DNA of 64,000 nt from Stercorarius parasiticus (GCA_013396915.1 VWZL01001362.1:729578-793577), one strand, 5' to 3'. Shown: positions 1-61,413, counted from the first letter of the stretch. Program-made: numbers and translations. Notes: generated by a model from the letters alone, not told the origin.

Positions 1-2989
1 TCTTCCTTGTTGGCAGCCAGGTGTAGGTATTAAAACCTAAGGGCGGGAAGCAAAACAAATCTCTGAAGTGCTGGCTAAGGGTGCGGCCACCAGCTGGGGA
101 GAGACAGACTTGCCAAGCTTGTAGCACCTGAGCCCTAGTGCAACAACCAAAGGCTCTTCACATCTTTCTGCCCTAATGGTATCTCTGCTGTTCATAGCAC
201 CGGTCAAACTCTGCTACCAGAACAGCTAGAAAGCTTGTGTTTCCAGGGAGCTCCGAGGCTACAATGAAGAAAGCTGCTGTCTGCATGCATTGCAGAACTA
301 TAACTCAGTACCGTGCAGGGAGGGAAGAAAGCATAATGTTAAGGAGTTTCTTACGTGGAGAAAAGTCAGGGAGGGGGAGAGGAAGAAAAAAAAATATTTT
401 TCCTCCCTGGCTTATAGACTGATGGATGAGTACAAGAATCCCGTGTTGTGGGTTTATGTGGGAGCCTTCACAGCCTGTGTCTGTTATCCCAGAAAAGATG
501 GGAAGGAACTTTTAATTTGTCAGGTGACAAACCATCGAGTCTACATCAGTAATATCCTGCAACATAAGTTATTTTAATGAATAGCAAAAAATACATAAAT
601 AGTACCAGTTGCATTGCCAGTCCTTGCTCAGAATACTTAATTTCTGTTGTGCTAAAATTGAGAGATCTAGAGCTCCTAGGATTTTAGATTTTAAACTGAA
701 AACAAAAAGCATTAGTTTTCAAAGCAAGTGATCAGGTAGCTGCTGATAGAGGGGGGAAAAATGCTGCATTGTTTGGATGTGTATTCAAGAGGTCAGGGTG
801 TTGTTTCTAGTTATCTCTTGCTGATATATTAAATGATTTTGGACAAGCCACCTCTTAATGCTAATCTGTTTCCTGCTTTCTAAATGACAATGGGTCTGAT
901 AGCATATTACATAACTGCTGTAATTTAGAAAGACAATCTTGTGCAGAGCAAAAAGAATTTTACCCCATTTTACTTGCGTGTATCCTATAGGCAGGAGAGA
1001 TGTTATAAGGTGTTTTCTCCGTTAGTATGAGCAGCCAGTTGCACTCCAGGACTATACAAATAACTGGAAATAGATTAAGAATTTAACAGAGGTGCTGCTT
1101 TGAACAAGCTATTTTCTTGAGGATTCGGTTTGCTGATAAGACAGGGTGAAATTCTTACCTCTTGACTTCAGAGGTGTGTCCCAGCGGACACTGGCCAGCA
1201 ATAGATCCCTGTAACACTGTCTGCAGACTGTCAGCTATCCGGGGTTTGTGTCTGACTGTGCCCCAGTCAATGGAAGGCTCCATCCTGATCCACTCACGCA
1301 GACTGATTTTCCTGTGTGGACAGATTCAATATCTAATCCTTTGAGACTATCTAGCATTGAACAACTTCTATTCAAAGCCAAAAGGTCTTTAGGATTGTTT
1401 TCTGTGGAATGCCGTTTCTCCTGAGATATTACATGAACGGGTGTAGTCACTTATACAGAAAAATCTAATTTTGAAAACCTCAATGGATTTTCAGGTAAAA
1501 TCCTTCTTGTAGATTTTATTTTATTTTTTTAAATACACATCTGAAGCTCTGTTAATACCTCCTTGCTCTTAAATGCTCTTCTGAAATCTAGACAAGGGTC
1601 TTTGAGTTCTAAACAATTCTGAGGAGTTTAGAGTATGAATCCCATTTTGGGCCCACATCCAGTAATAACTCCTACTGAATAAATAACTCTGAGGTTCAAA
1701 CCAGTGACCCAGAATCCTGAAAACTGTATGTAAAAGTACTAGTTGAATGTTAGGGTCGTAGATTTAAATTCTCTAATTTTCCTTAATATGTAATCAATTT
1801 ATCTTAAAATATTTAATTTATTTTACTGTCATATATTAAAATCACAGCCGTTCTGTTTATGAACATACAATAATATGCTCAGGAGAATAACTAACTAACT
1901 TGAACTGCAGTTAAGATAACGATGCAAATTTGTTCTTCTGTTTTAGCTTTTTCAGCTTTGTCCATACAACATAAGAATTCCTAGAAGTTGTAAAAAGCCA
2001 TTTAGAGTATATTCTGGGGTGGTTATTAATAAAAATGTTCTTTAGGTTAAATGTGACTGGCTATTGAAAAAGGGCTGTATCTAAAGCGTGGAACCACAGG
2101 GGAAGCCTCTCATTGTGAAAGCTGTGAGCTGGAATGTACAAGCTTCACCATTCAAAAAACCTAAAGGTATGTAACAGGTATTTTATGGGGAAAATTGTGG
2201 GTTTTGCACCTGTACCAAAATAGCTCTGTGAAGGTGCTTGTCGCCGCTCCTTACGATATCCCTCCTTGATCTAAAATGTTTAATTCGGCTGAGCTGATGA
2301 TGAATTTATTTTTTTTTGGTGTTGTCTCAGCTTCTCGGTGGAAGGAGCTGGACCCCAGGTGGCACAGCGTGGGGCAGCCCTGTTTCACCAGCTGCAGCAT
2401 CGGGGTTCAGATCATAAATTCCTTTTTTTTGTTGTTTTTTTTTTTTTTTAAACCTTCTACACCCACTGTTCTCATTAATGTCTCCATTGTTTCTTTGTGT
2501 CAGCCACGTCCTTCTGTTTGTCCTGCCGCTCCCTCGCCCGGGTACACCTTTGCCTTCGTTCCCCCTGCTCATTTCCCTCCACAAACTCCTTCCTTTTGTT
2601 AATCTCTTCTGAGAGGAGAGATTAGTTTTTAGATTTGTTAATCTCTTTTTATCCTGTAAGCGTGGAGCTGCGTGATTGATATGATTATAATACATGTAAT
2701 GGCCAAATTAAAAGAACTTTTTCAGTATTGCGTATGTATTTGTAATTTCAGTTCGTAATATCAATGGGTTTAGCTTTTTTTGGGCTGTCTTTTAAATAAT
2801 TTGTTCATAAGCTAACAAATGTGAAGGGTGAGCGCTGTTGGGCGTTACTCCTTTTGTACAATTAACTGTGTTTTGGGGGTCAGAGCTCCACCTAGACAAA
2901 CACTTTCCTGGGAGCAGGTGGGGGTTACCTTAAAACTCGGTGAAATACGAATTACATTTTCCTCACGTTTTTTCCTCAAGAGGAATTAA
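1..2989. other. Upstream intergenic region, no exon recognised
   Basis: I see no exon with a recognisable protein and usable splice sites here on either strand. Known human synteny puts the 3' end of EPS15, on the same strand as TTC39A, upstream of the TTC39A promoter, so part of this stretch could be EPS15 3' UTR or downstream flank. Plus-strand AATAAA hexamers occur at 1678-1683 and 2028-2033 and would be candidates for such an end, but nothing in the sequence proves it. Short T runs near 2430-2450 are the only simple repeats noted. Confidence 0.5.
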
Positions 2990-3078
2990 TGACTAATTGC
3001 TCCCGCCTGTTCCTGGCCGCAGCCCTCCCCCTCACCGTAACACCTGGCCGAAGCCCCCGCATCCCCCGGCTCCCGCGC

Positions 3079-3085
3079 TATAAAG
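3079..3085 (+). promoter_or_regulatory. TTC39A: TATA box candidate
   Basis: TATAAAG sits in an otherwise GC-rich context, about 310 bases upstream of the proposed start codon. A start site 25-32 bases downstream would fall near 3105-3115 and give a 5' leader of roughly 280-290 bases. A clear TATA box inside a CpG island is less common than a TATA-less island, so it may mark a focused start site. Confidence 0.5.
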
Positions 3086-3393
3086 CGCCCCACGATCGCG
3101 CCCTGCCCCGACACCGTGTTGTTCTCGTACCCTGAGGGCGGGGGCTGGGCCGGGCCCGGGGCCCTGCCGGCGGAGGGGCGGGCGCTGCCGCCGCTTACCT
3201 GCGGGGGCGGCCCCTCCGCCCGGGCCCAGCCCTGCCCGAACATGCGCCGAGGCCTCGCCGCCGCTTCACACCATGCGAGGTGGCTGCGGCGGCCGCCCGC
3301 GCCGGGGAGCAGCAGCACCGCCGCCGGCCCTCGGCTCCGGCCTCCCTGCCCGCAGCTTCTGGAGGAGCCGGCGACGCCCTTCGCGACGCCTTC

Positions 3394-50775
<47,382 letters not shown>

Positions 50776-52571
50776 CTTTTTCTTCTTTGATGTCCTGTTT
50801 GTTGCAAACTTTGGTGCAGAAAATTACTGACACTTTGTAATTCTTTTTCCTTCTCTTTCAAGTCAGTGAGAAACCAAATGATTTAAACTTTTAAAGGTGA
50901 TGCATAAAACATTAATCTAGTGTAATAACATGGCAAAAAACTTCTCAAACCAACCATAACCCTGAAAAATATTGTTTTTCCAACAGTGGCTTTTTGAATA
51001 CTTGCATCTGTGTAATTCGTTTTTCAATCATGTGTGCCTTTTTTTCTTGCATTTGCAACATTTACTAAGCAAGCTACAACATAAAGGGGAACAACTGAAA
51101 AAAACAAACAACAGAACTTTAAGTGTTCATGGATTTAACGTCAGTTAGCTATAAATGTTTGTTTGAATTCATAATGCTAGCAGTTGAGAAGGAAGCATCC
51201 CTTTTTCCAAGTACCTACTTAGCTGAAATGGTGTGAGAAAATCTCGGTGCCCAAGAAACACAGCAGGGAAGAGCTCTGAATCCTGGGCATTTCCAGTTGA
51301 GCGCAGAAAGCTTCTCTTTACCAGCTTCCACTAATCACATTTTTCCTTCAGTAAGAAACATGCTGGTGAAAAAAATGGTCTCCCTTATGCAAGTATCTTG
51401 ACTTTTTCTTTAATTGGGTTTTCATGTCAAGTCTGCCGCTCGTAGCAGCTCGATGATTTACCAAGGATCTGGTGAGGGCAGGGTGATGACAGTATAAAAC
51501 TGCATCGCTGCTTCTTTGACAAGTTTAAAAGTGGGAGGTCCTTAGGAAACGGGGGGTTTTTTTGTCAGAACAAACATGATTGGAAGTTTCTATCATACTT
51601 TAAAGCACAAGTCCTTGAAGGTCACTTAAGAAACAGGAGTGTTGCTCTGGCTGCACAGCAGTACAGAGTTACTGTGACAGTCAGTGCCTTCTTAAAACAA
51701 TGATTGTTAGGTTTGCCTAACTTGAGATGTCCATGTTTAAAGAGCTCGTGTGGCCGTGTTTCCTGTGTGAAGAAGCTGGGGCTGGAGCAGGCTCTCTTGG
51801 CACAGTGCTCTGCTTTTCACAAAGGAGAGCTCTGTATCTTTTTATTCTTTATTGATCTTTTGGGGGAATTTCTGTGTAAGGGGCTTTAAGAGTAGAGCAA
51901 AGAGCTAGCTCTGCTTTCCAGTGCTGTCTGCCATAGAATTGCTGCTTTTCTGCAAGACTGGTGAAGTCAGATGTAACATGTGTTTGACTCGCATTTACTG
52001 TTCTCCAGGCTGGCTCCATGTTTGTATGCCTGTGGTTTTTTGGGGCACACTTCTACCTCCCTTTTGAAAGAGCTTCTTCCCCATGACCCATTCTGATGTG
52101 TGGAGATGGGAGGTCTTCTGACAGCCCTTTTTCTCCAATGGAGATGTTTGTAAGGAAGATCCATATCTATGTACCTCATAGTGAATACCCTTTCTGAAGT
52201 GATTGTTCCCGGCAGAAGAGAAAACTGACAATTTATAGCTCTACTTTTACCTCCTTTAAGTAAATGACATTGTTTTATAATTGCAAATGAATATGCAAGG
52301 AGACAGAACCACCTGTTCCTCAACACAGAGAACTTGCATTGTCTTAAAAATAGACACCCTTTATAAAAGTCTTCCCAAGTTAAAATCACAGATGAAGAAC
52401 GTGTTTTTTTTTAAAGTGACTTTCTCAGATAAATTCGGTTCAGATAAAATTCTCAATTCGGATAAAACTCAGTATAAACAGTTACGCTATTTACATATTG
52501 CACATCAAAACTTAAGTGTAAAAATTCAGTCATTCTTTGTATAGAATAAAAAAGATTCTTGTTCTATTTCA
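50776..52571 (+). other. TTC39A: TTC39A 3' UTR
   Basis: The 3' UTR runs from the stop codon to an expected cleavage point 15-25 bases after the first AATAAA. No earlier AATAAA or obvious ATTAAA is seen between 50776 and 52544. The sequence is AT-rich. The exact end is inferred. Confidence 0.7.
52545..52550 (+). terminator. TTC39A: Poly(A) signal of TTC39A
   Basis: First canonical AATAAA after the stop codon, followed by T- and GT-rich sequence (GTTCTATTTCATGTGTTTAA) that could serve as the downstream element. Confidence 0.7.
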
Positions 52572-55500
52572 TGTGTTTAATGCCTCTTCTTCCAGTTGTG
52601 TTTTTTTTCAAATATTTTGGCAGTCTTAGCATCTTTTAAGCAAGCAATGCCGTGAAGATTAGCATAAATTGTACTTAGCAGAAAATGAACAATCCTTCCG
52701 ACTGTAGATGCATCTCTCACAGCCACTGAAACGCTCTTTAAAATTTCACCCACAACTGAGTTTTGCCTGATCTTAGATACATTGCACAAAGGACGCACTG
52801 TGCAATATGCAGTCAACTTCCCTGATTCTTTGCAGTGATGAAAATCCTGAGATTTTCACGGTCGTCTTTGGTCAAGCACGAACACCAGTCATATCACAGA
52901 CCTGAGCTTCAGCTTCAGCCGAGGAATTTGCAATTAGCCAGGATGAAGTAGCCAGTGCTTTCACTCCGACTTTCTAGCTCCCAATCAACAGGAAATACTC
53001 ACCTTCCTGATGCAAGAACAAAGTTTTATAGACTGTAATATTCTGAACTCACTGAAGGAAAATAACACCTTGCTTGCTAAAGGATGAATGGCAGGTTTGG
53101 TACGTTGTCACTGGATTATGTTTCTCACTGCGTTACGTTTTGAATTGCCCACCATTACTCTTTGTTCATCAACGTACTTCATTTTCATTCTCTTCTGTGA
53201 TTAGGGATAAAAAAACTCAGCGGTGTCACTCTGGGCTGAAAGGTCTGTGCTGGGATTGTTTTTCCACTGCTTCTTCCGAAGCTGCTGCATTCTGCCTGCA
53301 GCAGCTCTCCACAAGGGCAAATTGCTTCATCGGTTTGGAGTCCCAAGTACAATGAATTAGGGGAAGCGCAATTGGTGCAAGTTCTCAAACGGCTTCAGCG
53401 TTCAGCATATTCACCTACCAGAAAGCAGCAGATATTCTAATCTGCGATTTGTATGGGATCACAAATCAAGGATTTTCAGCATGGCCTAAGATTCGGGAAA
53501 CGTAAGTACGACTTCAGATGGATGTAGTCAACGCCTCATTTGCAGAAGGAGCGGTTCCTTCTGCTTTCAAACATTGCACTCTGACTAATGGTAGAGAAGC
53601 CCACTCTGTGTACTGGGCTTTAGCCAACAGCTGCTGGTATCGACTCTTCTCAGTCCTCAGCAAAGCCAGAGAAGTTAACCAAAGGCAAAATACTAACTCA
53701 TCTAGCAGAAAATAGTTTTCTGCACTTGGCAGGACCTTTATCATAAAACTTACAAACTATTTCTGTGTATTTTTTTTAGTAGCACTGATGAGCGGTTTCC
53801 TGCCAGTAGCTGAGGAGGGGTAGAAATTCATACTCAGTTTCCTGAATGTCAGCAGCAATTGCCATAGTGCCCCGTGTGATATCACTGTGCCTTCTGAAAG
53901 TGGTGGTGGTCAGGAAGGGAAAAGCAGTAAAACGAGCATCGCTTTTATCGTTAGATCTGCTACGTGGAGTCCGTGGATGTATGGTCTCCCATTAAACTGA
54001 AGGGAGGATATGGGCTGAAAAGCCAGCAGCTTATTCTGAGATCCAACAAGGTGTAATTATCTCAGCACCTAGCTCCTATAAATAACACTGGATGAGAGAA
54101 CCTGTTGGATGAAGAACGGTGGGCTGAAGCTGAACCTGGTCACGGGTTTTCTTGATGATCGGAAGAGGTTTTGATGAGGTCACAAACATGATACAACCAC
54201 TACAGTTTGGAAACACCCACTTACAATTGCTCAACTAAACCAGTAGCACAGGAATGTGCTTTGACTGATAGGCAGTTCTGTTGCGATCTACAATTAACGC
54301 GTTCTGTCGTGGATGGTTAGTTTAAAGACCGTCCCATTTGGACAGTGCCTCGCCTCGGGTTGTTTACGCTGCAGCAACACATCATCCAAAACTTGCCTTA
54401 GGAAACTTTGCCTTTCGTAAAATATAGCAGCCCATAACAGGATCACATCAAACATTTCCTCCCATTTGACACTGTTTTGGGCATTAAATTCTACATTATG
54501 TCGAGTGCCTTAGTATTTTCAGTTGATGTGTGCCCTGGGTCCAAGATGGCTAAAGGATCACGGGATGATAGCTTTGGCAGCTCCTGTGCCTCTGGCGCAA
54601 TAGAAGCATCAAGTAATGTTCCTGTGCGTGGAACAAGGCTTTCCTAGAGGTCGGTCCCAGAACGCGAAAGGCTCTCCCAAGGGTTTCAATACAACACTCT
54701 CCGCCTCCGGTTCCACCTGCGAGATCCATTTCTTTGCCTTCTCAAGCATAAAAACACAGCGGCAAAGCCAATGTATATGCAGTGACCAAAACAATGCGCT
54801 CCACACAGTTCCCCCTCTGGGAGGAAGAGGAGAAGATAAAGAGGTGAGTCATGTGTTTACTGCTGTACAGGAAAATGGTTAATGGTTAGAAACGTCACTG
54901 ATGAGCGAGATCGGAAAACCTGAACAGACTAGAAATGAACTTGCTTCTTTTCTCATTATGTTCCGCAGATACTTTTTCGTGATAGATTATAAGCAAAGCA
55001 TGTATCGGCAAGTATTTTAATTGAATGATTTGTCATCCCAAAATATTTTTAAAGATGCTATCTATGTTTGCTTCAGGTGTTTTAAGAAAAACAAAAGATA
55101 AATAACAAATACTTTCTTTTGAAAACATGCCCAGTCAATCCCTGTCTCCAAAATTTACGAACTGCAACAGAGCTAATAAATACCTGCATTGCACTGTGGT
55201 AAAATTCTGCATGGTGTTTGCTCCAAATTCAACCATGTTTTTGTAGGACTAGGCTGTGTTCCATCATTTTCTGGGTAGCTTAAATCTCTGGACCTACTTA
55301 CTTCATTTCTGGCTAAACATAGGCAAAATGTTTATTTAGAATTATGTGTTGTGTTCAGTTCTACTTGCTTTGTCTCTCCTTGACTATTTTACAGAAAGAA
55401 TGTAAAACAGAGCAGTCACAACCCCCCTACACATGCTCTTTATGAGCTGCTTCAATTCAAAAAGGAGAAAAAATTACGTTTATCTTGTCCTAGTCAAGTA

Positions 55501-58500
55501 CTGTAACAACAGTTTTGGGTCTGTGGTTGAAAAGCAACGTGGTGAGGAAGAGAAGAGAAGCAGAAGCTGCAATATTCTGGGCAGTTCTCATCTCTGTTGC
55601 TTTTATCCTGCAGCACACGAGGTGTGGAAGTAAGGAGCAGCTTCCTTAGCGCCAGAGCCGAATAGGATGTTTGTCTGCAGTGCCGGAGCCCCAGGGGCCG
55701 TGCTGGGTGCTGACAGTGTCATAGGTGCCGTTCGTGGATGAGCGGCTGTTTTGTCTGTGAATGTGGTGCTTTTCCTGACGGTTTGGTAAAGGCGGTGGTG
55801 TGAGGTGCCCTAAGGTTGGCTCCGCTGACACTGTCTGGAGATGCAAAACAGTAATGTGGTCTCTAACGGTTAGCAGAGCTCAGTAAATCATTCGAGGGAG
55901 GTCAAGCAATGTTGTTTAGCTCCAGAAGATACAATAGATGGATCGTGTTCAATGTCATCTTCATTTGGGTACAGTACCCAGAACTGCTGTCATCGCTACC
56001 AAGGTAACACAGCCTCTGTTGGGCAGCTGCAGAGTGTTTTTTTAGAAGCGACCAGCGGGGCCCGTTGCAGTTTTGGTATTTGCTTTGGCCTTCGCTCTTG
56101 CGGCTCGTGGATACCTGGGTCCGGGGTCAGGTTCCCGTTCCGTGACACTGGGCTCATCCCTCATGTAAATAAGTCTTGGTATTCCTAAAGAACTGCAGGA
56201 AGCTCACGTGTACTGCCTTCGCTGTACGTCTACTCCAAGTGTATGATCTGTGACACACACACTTAGATATAAAAAAGTGTATATATACACAAAGAGTATA
56301 TGTATGTATACTCACACACACCAGTAGCAGGCTCTGTAGCCAAAGCTTTTTGAGAAGTTACCAGAACTCTTTGAACTATTAAATTCAGCACTTTTAAAAA
56401 AAAAAAAAAAAGTGAGATACATAAAGCAAAAGCTTTGACCCCTTTTCAGACGATCGCTGAGGAAAATGCAGGGAGGTTAAAGGCCTTTACTAATGGTTTG
56501 CTGTGGGACCATAAACGAAGCAGAGCGTGCAGTATATGGCCTTCCACAAGGAGAAATCCCCAACAAACGGGCAATCTGGCAAGAGCCCTTCAGTTAGTAA
56601 GGTCACCAAAAAGCAGTTTTGTGCCGGAGAGCTCAAGGGCATCGCACAGATTTTGCCCCGGCAGAGCTGAGCCCGGCCTCAGGGGGGCAGTGCCCGGGAC
56701 CGGCTCCCTCCTGCGCAGAGAACAGTCTGGGAATGATTCCCCTTGAATTTCTGCCTTGTCTCTCCCCCTCGGCCTGCTTACCCAGCCGGAATTCTTGATT
56801 CGACAGGCAGCGGCCACTAATGTGCCAGAAGAGTAGGGAAAAGATGCTGAAAAGGTGGACGTTTGTCTTTCCGCGGTGAGAAGCCTGGCACAAGTGCCTC
56901 TGGCGAGGGCCAGCAGGGCCTGGTGCGGCCAGCAGACGTGGCGGTGCATGTAACACGTGCAGGGGATCGAACCTTTACCGTTGTGTGCAGAGTTGTTGGA
57001 ATGCCTTCTTTAAACTAAAGACAAACATTTTCTAGGGGTTGGTGCTGCAAAGAATAGGTTTGGGAAGTTACCGCTACTTGGGTTTCCAACTGAGAGGACA
57101 GCGAAGATTTGGGAGCATTCTGGTTGCTGTAGTATGGCTGGGCCCCTCTTGCTGAGTAAGAACATACCTTCGGGCTGCTACAAACACGTACAGGCAGTTT
57201 CACGAGTATTTTTGTCATTATAGATTCTCCTCTGCAGCTTTTACTTACCTAAGTGTCAGGGCAGAGTGGATATTGTAATAAATCAGGTGCCAGCATGCAA
57301 ATATAGTTATTTTTTCTGCTTAAATCAAAAAGATGTTTTTGCAGAGTATCTTTAGACTGGTCTTTTTATCAAAAGGCATTAACTCTGCATTTCAGACCAA
57401 GAATTCCACAGCCCCTAACTCTTATCCCAGAACAGGTTTAAATGCAAGATAATCTGCAAAGGATGCTTAACATAAATTATATACTGCAAAGTTAAACGCT
57501 ATATAAAAGGAAATTTAATCCTTGAAGCTAATTTTTATTCTGGATATTAAGTCAAGAAGGGTTCTTCTGAACAGATTTTATTCATGTTTTTTATAGGTTA
57601 TCAACTAGCATGTATGTTTTTAATAAAAACATGGTGTCTGCAATAAACACACTCTGTAATCAGCTAGCATCCACTTGGGTTCTAAGTCCATATTAATCCA
57701 GGATTTAACTGATGAGAGGCCTTGTATGTTTGGTTTCAGCCATCTTGGTATTTATTTAACTGACGGGCCGGCTCAGAAGAATTTTCATCTTTACCACGAT
57801 TGCACAAGGACAGGAAATGTCGAAGGCTCGAAACTGCGGCAACTTAAGTAAGTTCAGGTATTTCATAATCCCTTAGCCTCGAAATGTACACTTCCACCAC
57901 AGCAAAGCGAGCCCTGTCAGCCTTCCAAACACGTAACTGCTTTCAGCCCTGGGACGCTGCAAGACGGTAGGAACTTTTAAAACCTTGTGGTTAAAGCCCT
58001 TCTGCAACACTAGCTCCTCACAAAGAAATTCTCTGGGCTTTTTTTTTTTTTTATACATACAAATTTTATGATCCTCTCCCAGATTTCCATAATGAACTGG
58101 CAACAAGTAATAAGGATTATCATCCTTAGATGTAACATGATTAAAGTGGTAATTCCAGTAGCATGCAAAAATCTTTAAGCATAAAGGGCTTTATAAAATT
58201 GAGCATTCATTACTTGTCATTGCCTCTCTTTTGCCTCAGATTTGTGGGAATTTGGTTTCCTTCTGTCGTATGAGAAAAAATCCATTTCCTACTAAAGTCT
58301 GCAAATGCAACGTAACCCTTTCCCTGCTGTGCAGGCATCCCGGGTGTTGGCGATGCCCTCGCTCCCCACCCGCTCTGGGTCTGTGGCAGCTCTTTGGACA
58401 GCAGGTTGCTACCAGGGGCTGTGGTGTGGACTTTCAAACTCCCCGGCTCCTGCCTTGTCGCCTGAAATTGCAGCGGCTCCAGCCTGACGATCCGCTCAGC

Positions 58501-59060
58501 TATTTCTGGGTCTGTGCCAGGGTGGTTTTGCCAGTTGCGGCTCTAAAGTACAAACAGCGCTGTTGCACTGACCCTTTTCATCATACTGCACAGTCCCTAC
58601 AAAACGCTTTAAAGCAACATTTTTTGATGACTGTTGCTTCACCTACAAACTTGGTTATTTACACACGGTAGCGCTAAGAGTATTTTTTTTTTTACTTCAA
58701 GTAGCTTTGCAGACATTTTACTATGGGCCTGTGCCCTCTGAAACATCCAGCCCTGGCCTAGGAAGGGCTTGGTTGAACAGGTCCAGGTAAAAGCCAGGTC
58801 CTTCCCCTCGTGGAGCTGCAGCAGCCTCCGGTTCGGAAGGAGCTGTGCTGTAAATACACCATCTGCTAGGGTCAAAGTGTAAGTAATTTATTAGACACCT
58901 CTGAGCCAGGAGGTAAATATTATCTTCATCTTACAGATAGTGGAATTAAGACACAGCTCTGGTTTCCCAACTGTACCTAAAATTCAGGTTACACACTATT
59001 TTGTGTTAAACTCAGACCAATTACTTTTTTGAATCAGAAATCATCCAGAACAGCATTGCA
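52572..59060. other. Intergenic region between convergent TTC39A and RNF11
   Basis: I find no coding exon on either strand. Notable contents are a CA/TA-rich simple repeat at 56250-56322, a moderately CpG-containing patch at about 56630-56950 and plus-strand AATAAA hexamers at 57622 and 57642. The edge on the RNF11 side is uncertain because the end of its 3' UTR is not fixed. Confidence 0.6.
56250..56322. repeat. CA/TA-rich imperfect microsatellite
   Basis: Short ACACAC, TATATATAC, GTATGTATAC and CACACACACC runs follow each other with interruptions. It looks like a degenerate dinucleotide repeat. Confidence 0.7.
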
Positions 59061-61413
59061 CCTAAAAACATGAAAAATCATTTGATTTATTTGTTATATT
59101 TACACATTTGTCTTTAAGCTAAAATAATTTGAACTTTTTGGAATGTTTTTGTGTCATCAACACTAGTTTTAGCCCTTCACACCTTTTTGCTATTTAACAA
59201 GTATTTTTTAAAGTAATTTTTTCCCTTAGCCCGTTAAGTATATCGGCGTCCTAAGTTCAACTACACAAAGTGCCTAGAAAAGCATTCGGCTCAGGAATTG
59301 GTCGCTTCATGTTTCTTCCAAATCCTTCTTAACCGAGTCCTGTAATAAATAAAGACTAATACCAACATGACAACGCTGTTTTTTCAAATTGTTCATTTGC
59401 CAGTTTTAACAAGATAAAGAAATGAATAATTAATGTGGACAGTGGTGGTTGGTTTTTTTTTTTTAAGAAGAAAAAAAAAAAAAAAGAAACAAAACCAAAC
59501 CCCCAAAACAAGCAGACAAAAAGGAGGACATAAAGGAACACACGTGGAATGATGAAAAGGAACAGTGATATTGCACAGCTTCAGGCCTCTCTGGTCTCTC
59601 TTCCCAGATTTCGATCCATGTAATTAGGTATGTATGAATTCAGCAAGCAATTGTGTCCAGATAAGTGTGTAGCAATTTGAGTGAATCTCTAGAACTGGCA
59701 ACTGCTTTCAATTCCTTCTGACTGCTACTTGGAGTTCTCCTCTAAGAGAGCAGGTTGCTGTCAGCTGCAGGAATAATAAATAAATCAACATATTGATTCT
59801 ACATTTTGCTGACCAACCCTTCAAAAAAATTATCCATAACGCGCACAATTCTTCCGTATTGTAAGTACACTAAGTCTTCAAAGTACTTGGGTCTTTAAAC
59901 ACAACTTGTGGTACCAAGTACTCAAACTATATACGAAAAACAACCAAGAACAGCCCCTGATTTGTTGTGGTTAACTTGAGATTACATCTCATTTTGCAAC
60001 ACCAGGACTTCTCAACGTATCAGCGTCGCGTTGAATGTATAAAAGTCACAGTAGAGTACATTAAGGAGGGAAGAAAAAAAACCAAAACCCCAAACAAAAA
60101 CATGCTAAGTGGATAAAAGGTCTTTACAGCTACAATTTTTGCTAGACCATCTCTTACCAAGCACATACTGTTTGCTACAGAAATTAGCTAATTGTGTCAT
60201 TCTGGCTATAGCAGGACTGTTTCCCCCCTCAACTGCTAGCATGACAGTCTGTATTTATAGGAATTTTGCCTTTATGTGCAGAACAAAACATATTTTTCTC
60301 ATATCTGATTTCATATCTGCTTGGTGGACTGATGCGTCGGCCAGCAGGGCTTAAGAGATAGATTTAATACAGGAGACTGAGATACAGTATGTTTATTCTT
60401 AACTTCTGATAACCTAAGAACTACAAGAACGAGAGATGCAGTATCCATTTACTATGATCAGAGACAACCATTTTTAGGGAGCAAAAAGTAGAATAAGTGA
60501 TCAATGCTAACACTACATTAGTTCCAAATAATTTTCGTTTCAGTCATGGTAGCTTAACTATTTATTGTCCATCTGGCCCACTTTTAACCTGGTCAAGTTA
60601 AAGGTGATGAAGTTTAAGGACTGTTGTTTCATCAAAACCGAAGTTATAAAAACCACAAAACCATAATTTCGTCGTAGGACTTGTTTCATATCTTCATATT
60701 CCCCATCACTTGTAGAAAAGGGATAATGCATCTCAGTTTGCTTACAAGCTAGGAGATCACTTTGAAGTCTGCATATTCCTAACTGCAAACAAAATATAGC
60801 ACTTTTAACAGGTTATAAATAAACTGGTTTTCAAGCATAGAGCCAGCCGAACAATAACAATACACTATTAAAAAGACCTAAGGCAATGAATTCCATCTCC
60901 AATGGAGGAAAAAAAAAAAAGAAAAAGAACTGTGCAAACAAGCTTAAAACTATTTCTTTGTGCCAGTGTTATAAAATGTAGATTTCAATAAAGCCTTGAC
61001 CCAAATGCCAGGACTTGTGAAAAGAATCAGAACAAAACTGGTTACTTTATTTAGGAAAAAAATACTCTTATCTTGCTGCTAATAAAATTGGATACACGCA
61101 GTTTAAACATTTACAGTCGCTGTAACACTTTACACAATTCCTATATATGGGCGTAAGAACAAACATTAAAAGACAATGGTGGGTCAAGGCTTTACATTAA
61201 AAATAACAACCTACTTTTTCTATAGTTTCTAAAATACTATGGTTTTTCCGATATTTGCAGCCATTCAGGAATATTTTTTATTTATTTATTAGGAAATGTA
61301 TACTTTGTGCACGATTTTAATTCCTAATTCCTGGCTCTTTGGGCTGAATGACAAAAGGATCAAACCCATTAAAGTGGATGGTCTCCTGGAAGGTTCAGTG
61401 GAGAAACCCTGGC
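59061..61413 (-). other. RNF11: RNF11 3' UTR region
   Basis: Sequence downstream of the RNF11 stop on the minus strand. RNF11 has a long 3' UTR in other vertebrates, and no other gene is seen here. Minus-strand AATAAA hexamers lie at about 61277-61290 (three overlapping, 120-140 bases after the stop), 61046, 60561, 60392, 59086 and 58887. I cannot tell from sequence which is used, so the low edge is a guess. Confidence 0.45.

Noticed and set aside
56630..56950. Possible second CpG-island promoter in the intergenic region
   Set aside because: GC content is only moderately raised and no exon, TATA box or strong splice donor could be tied to it.
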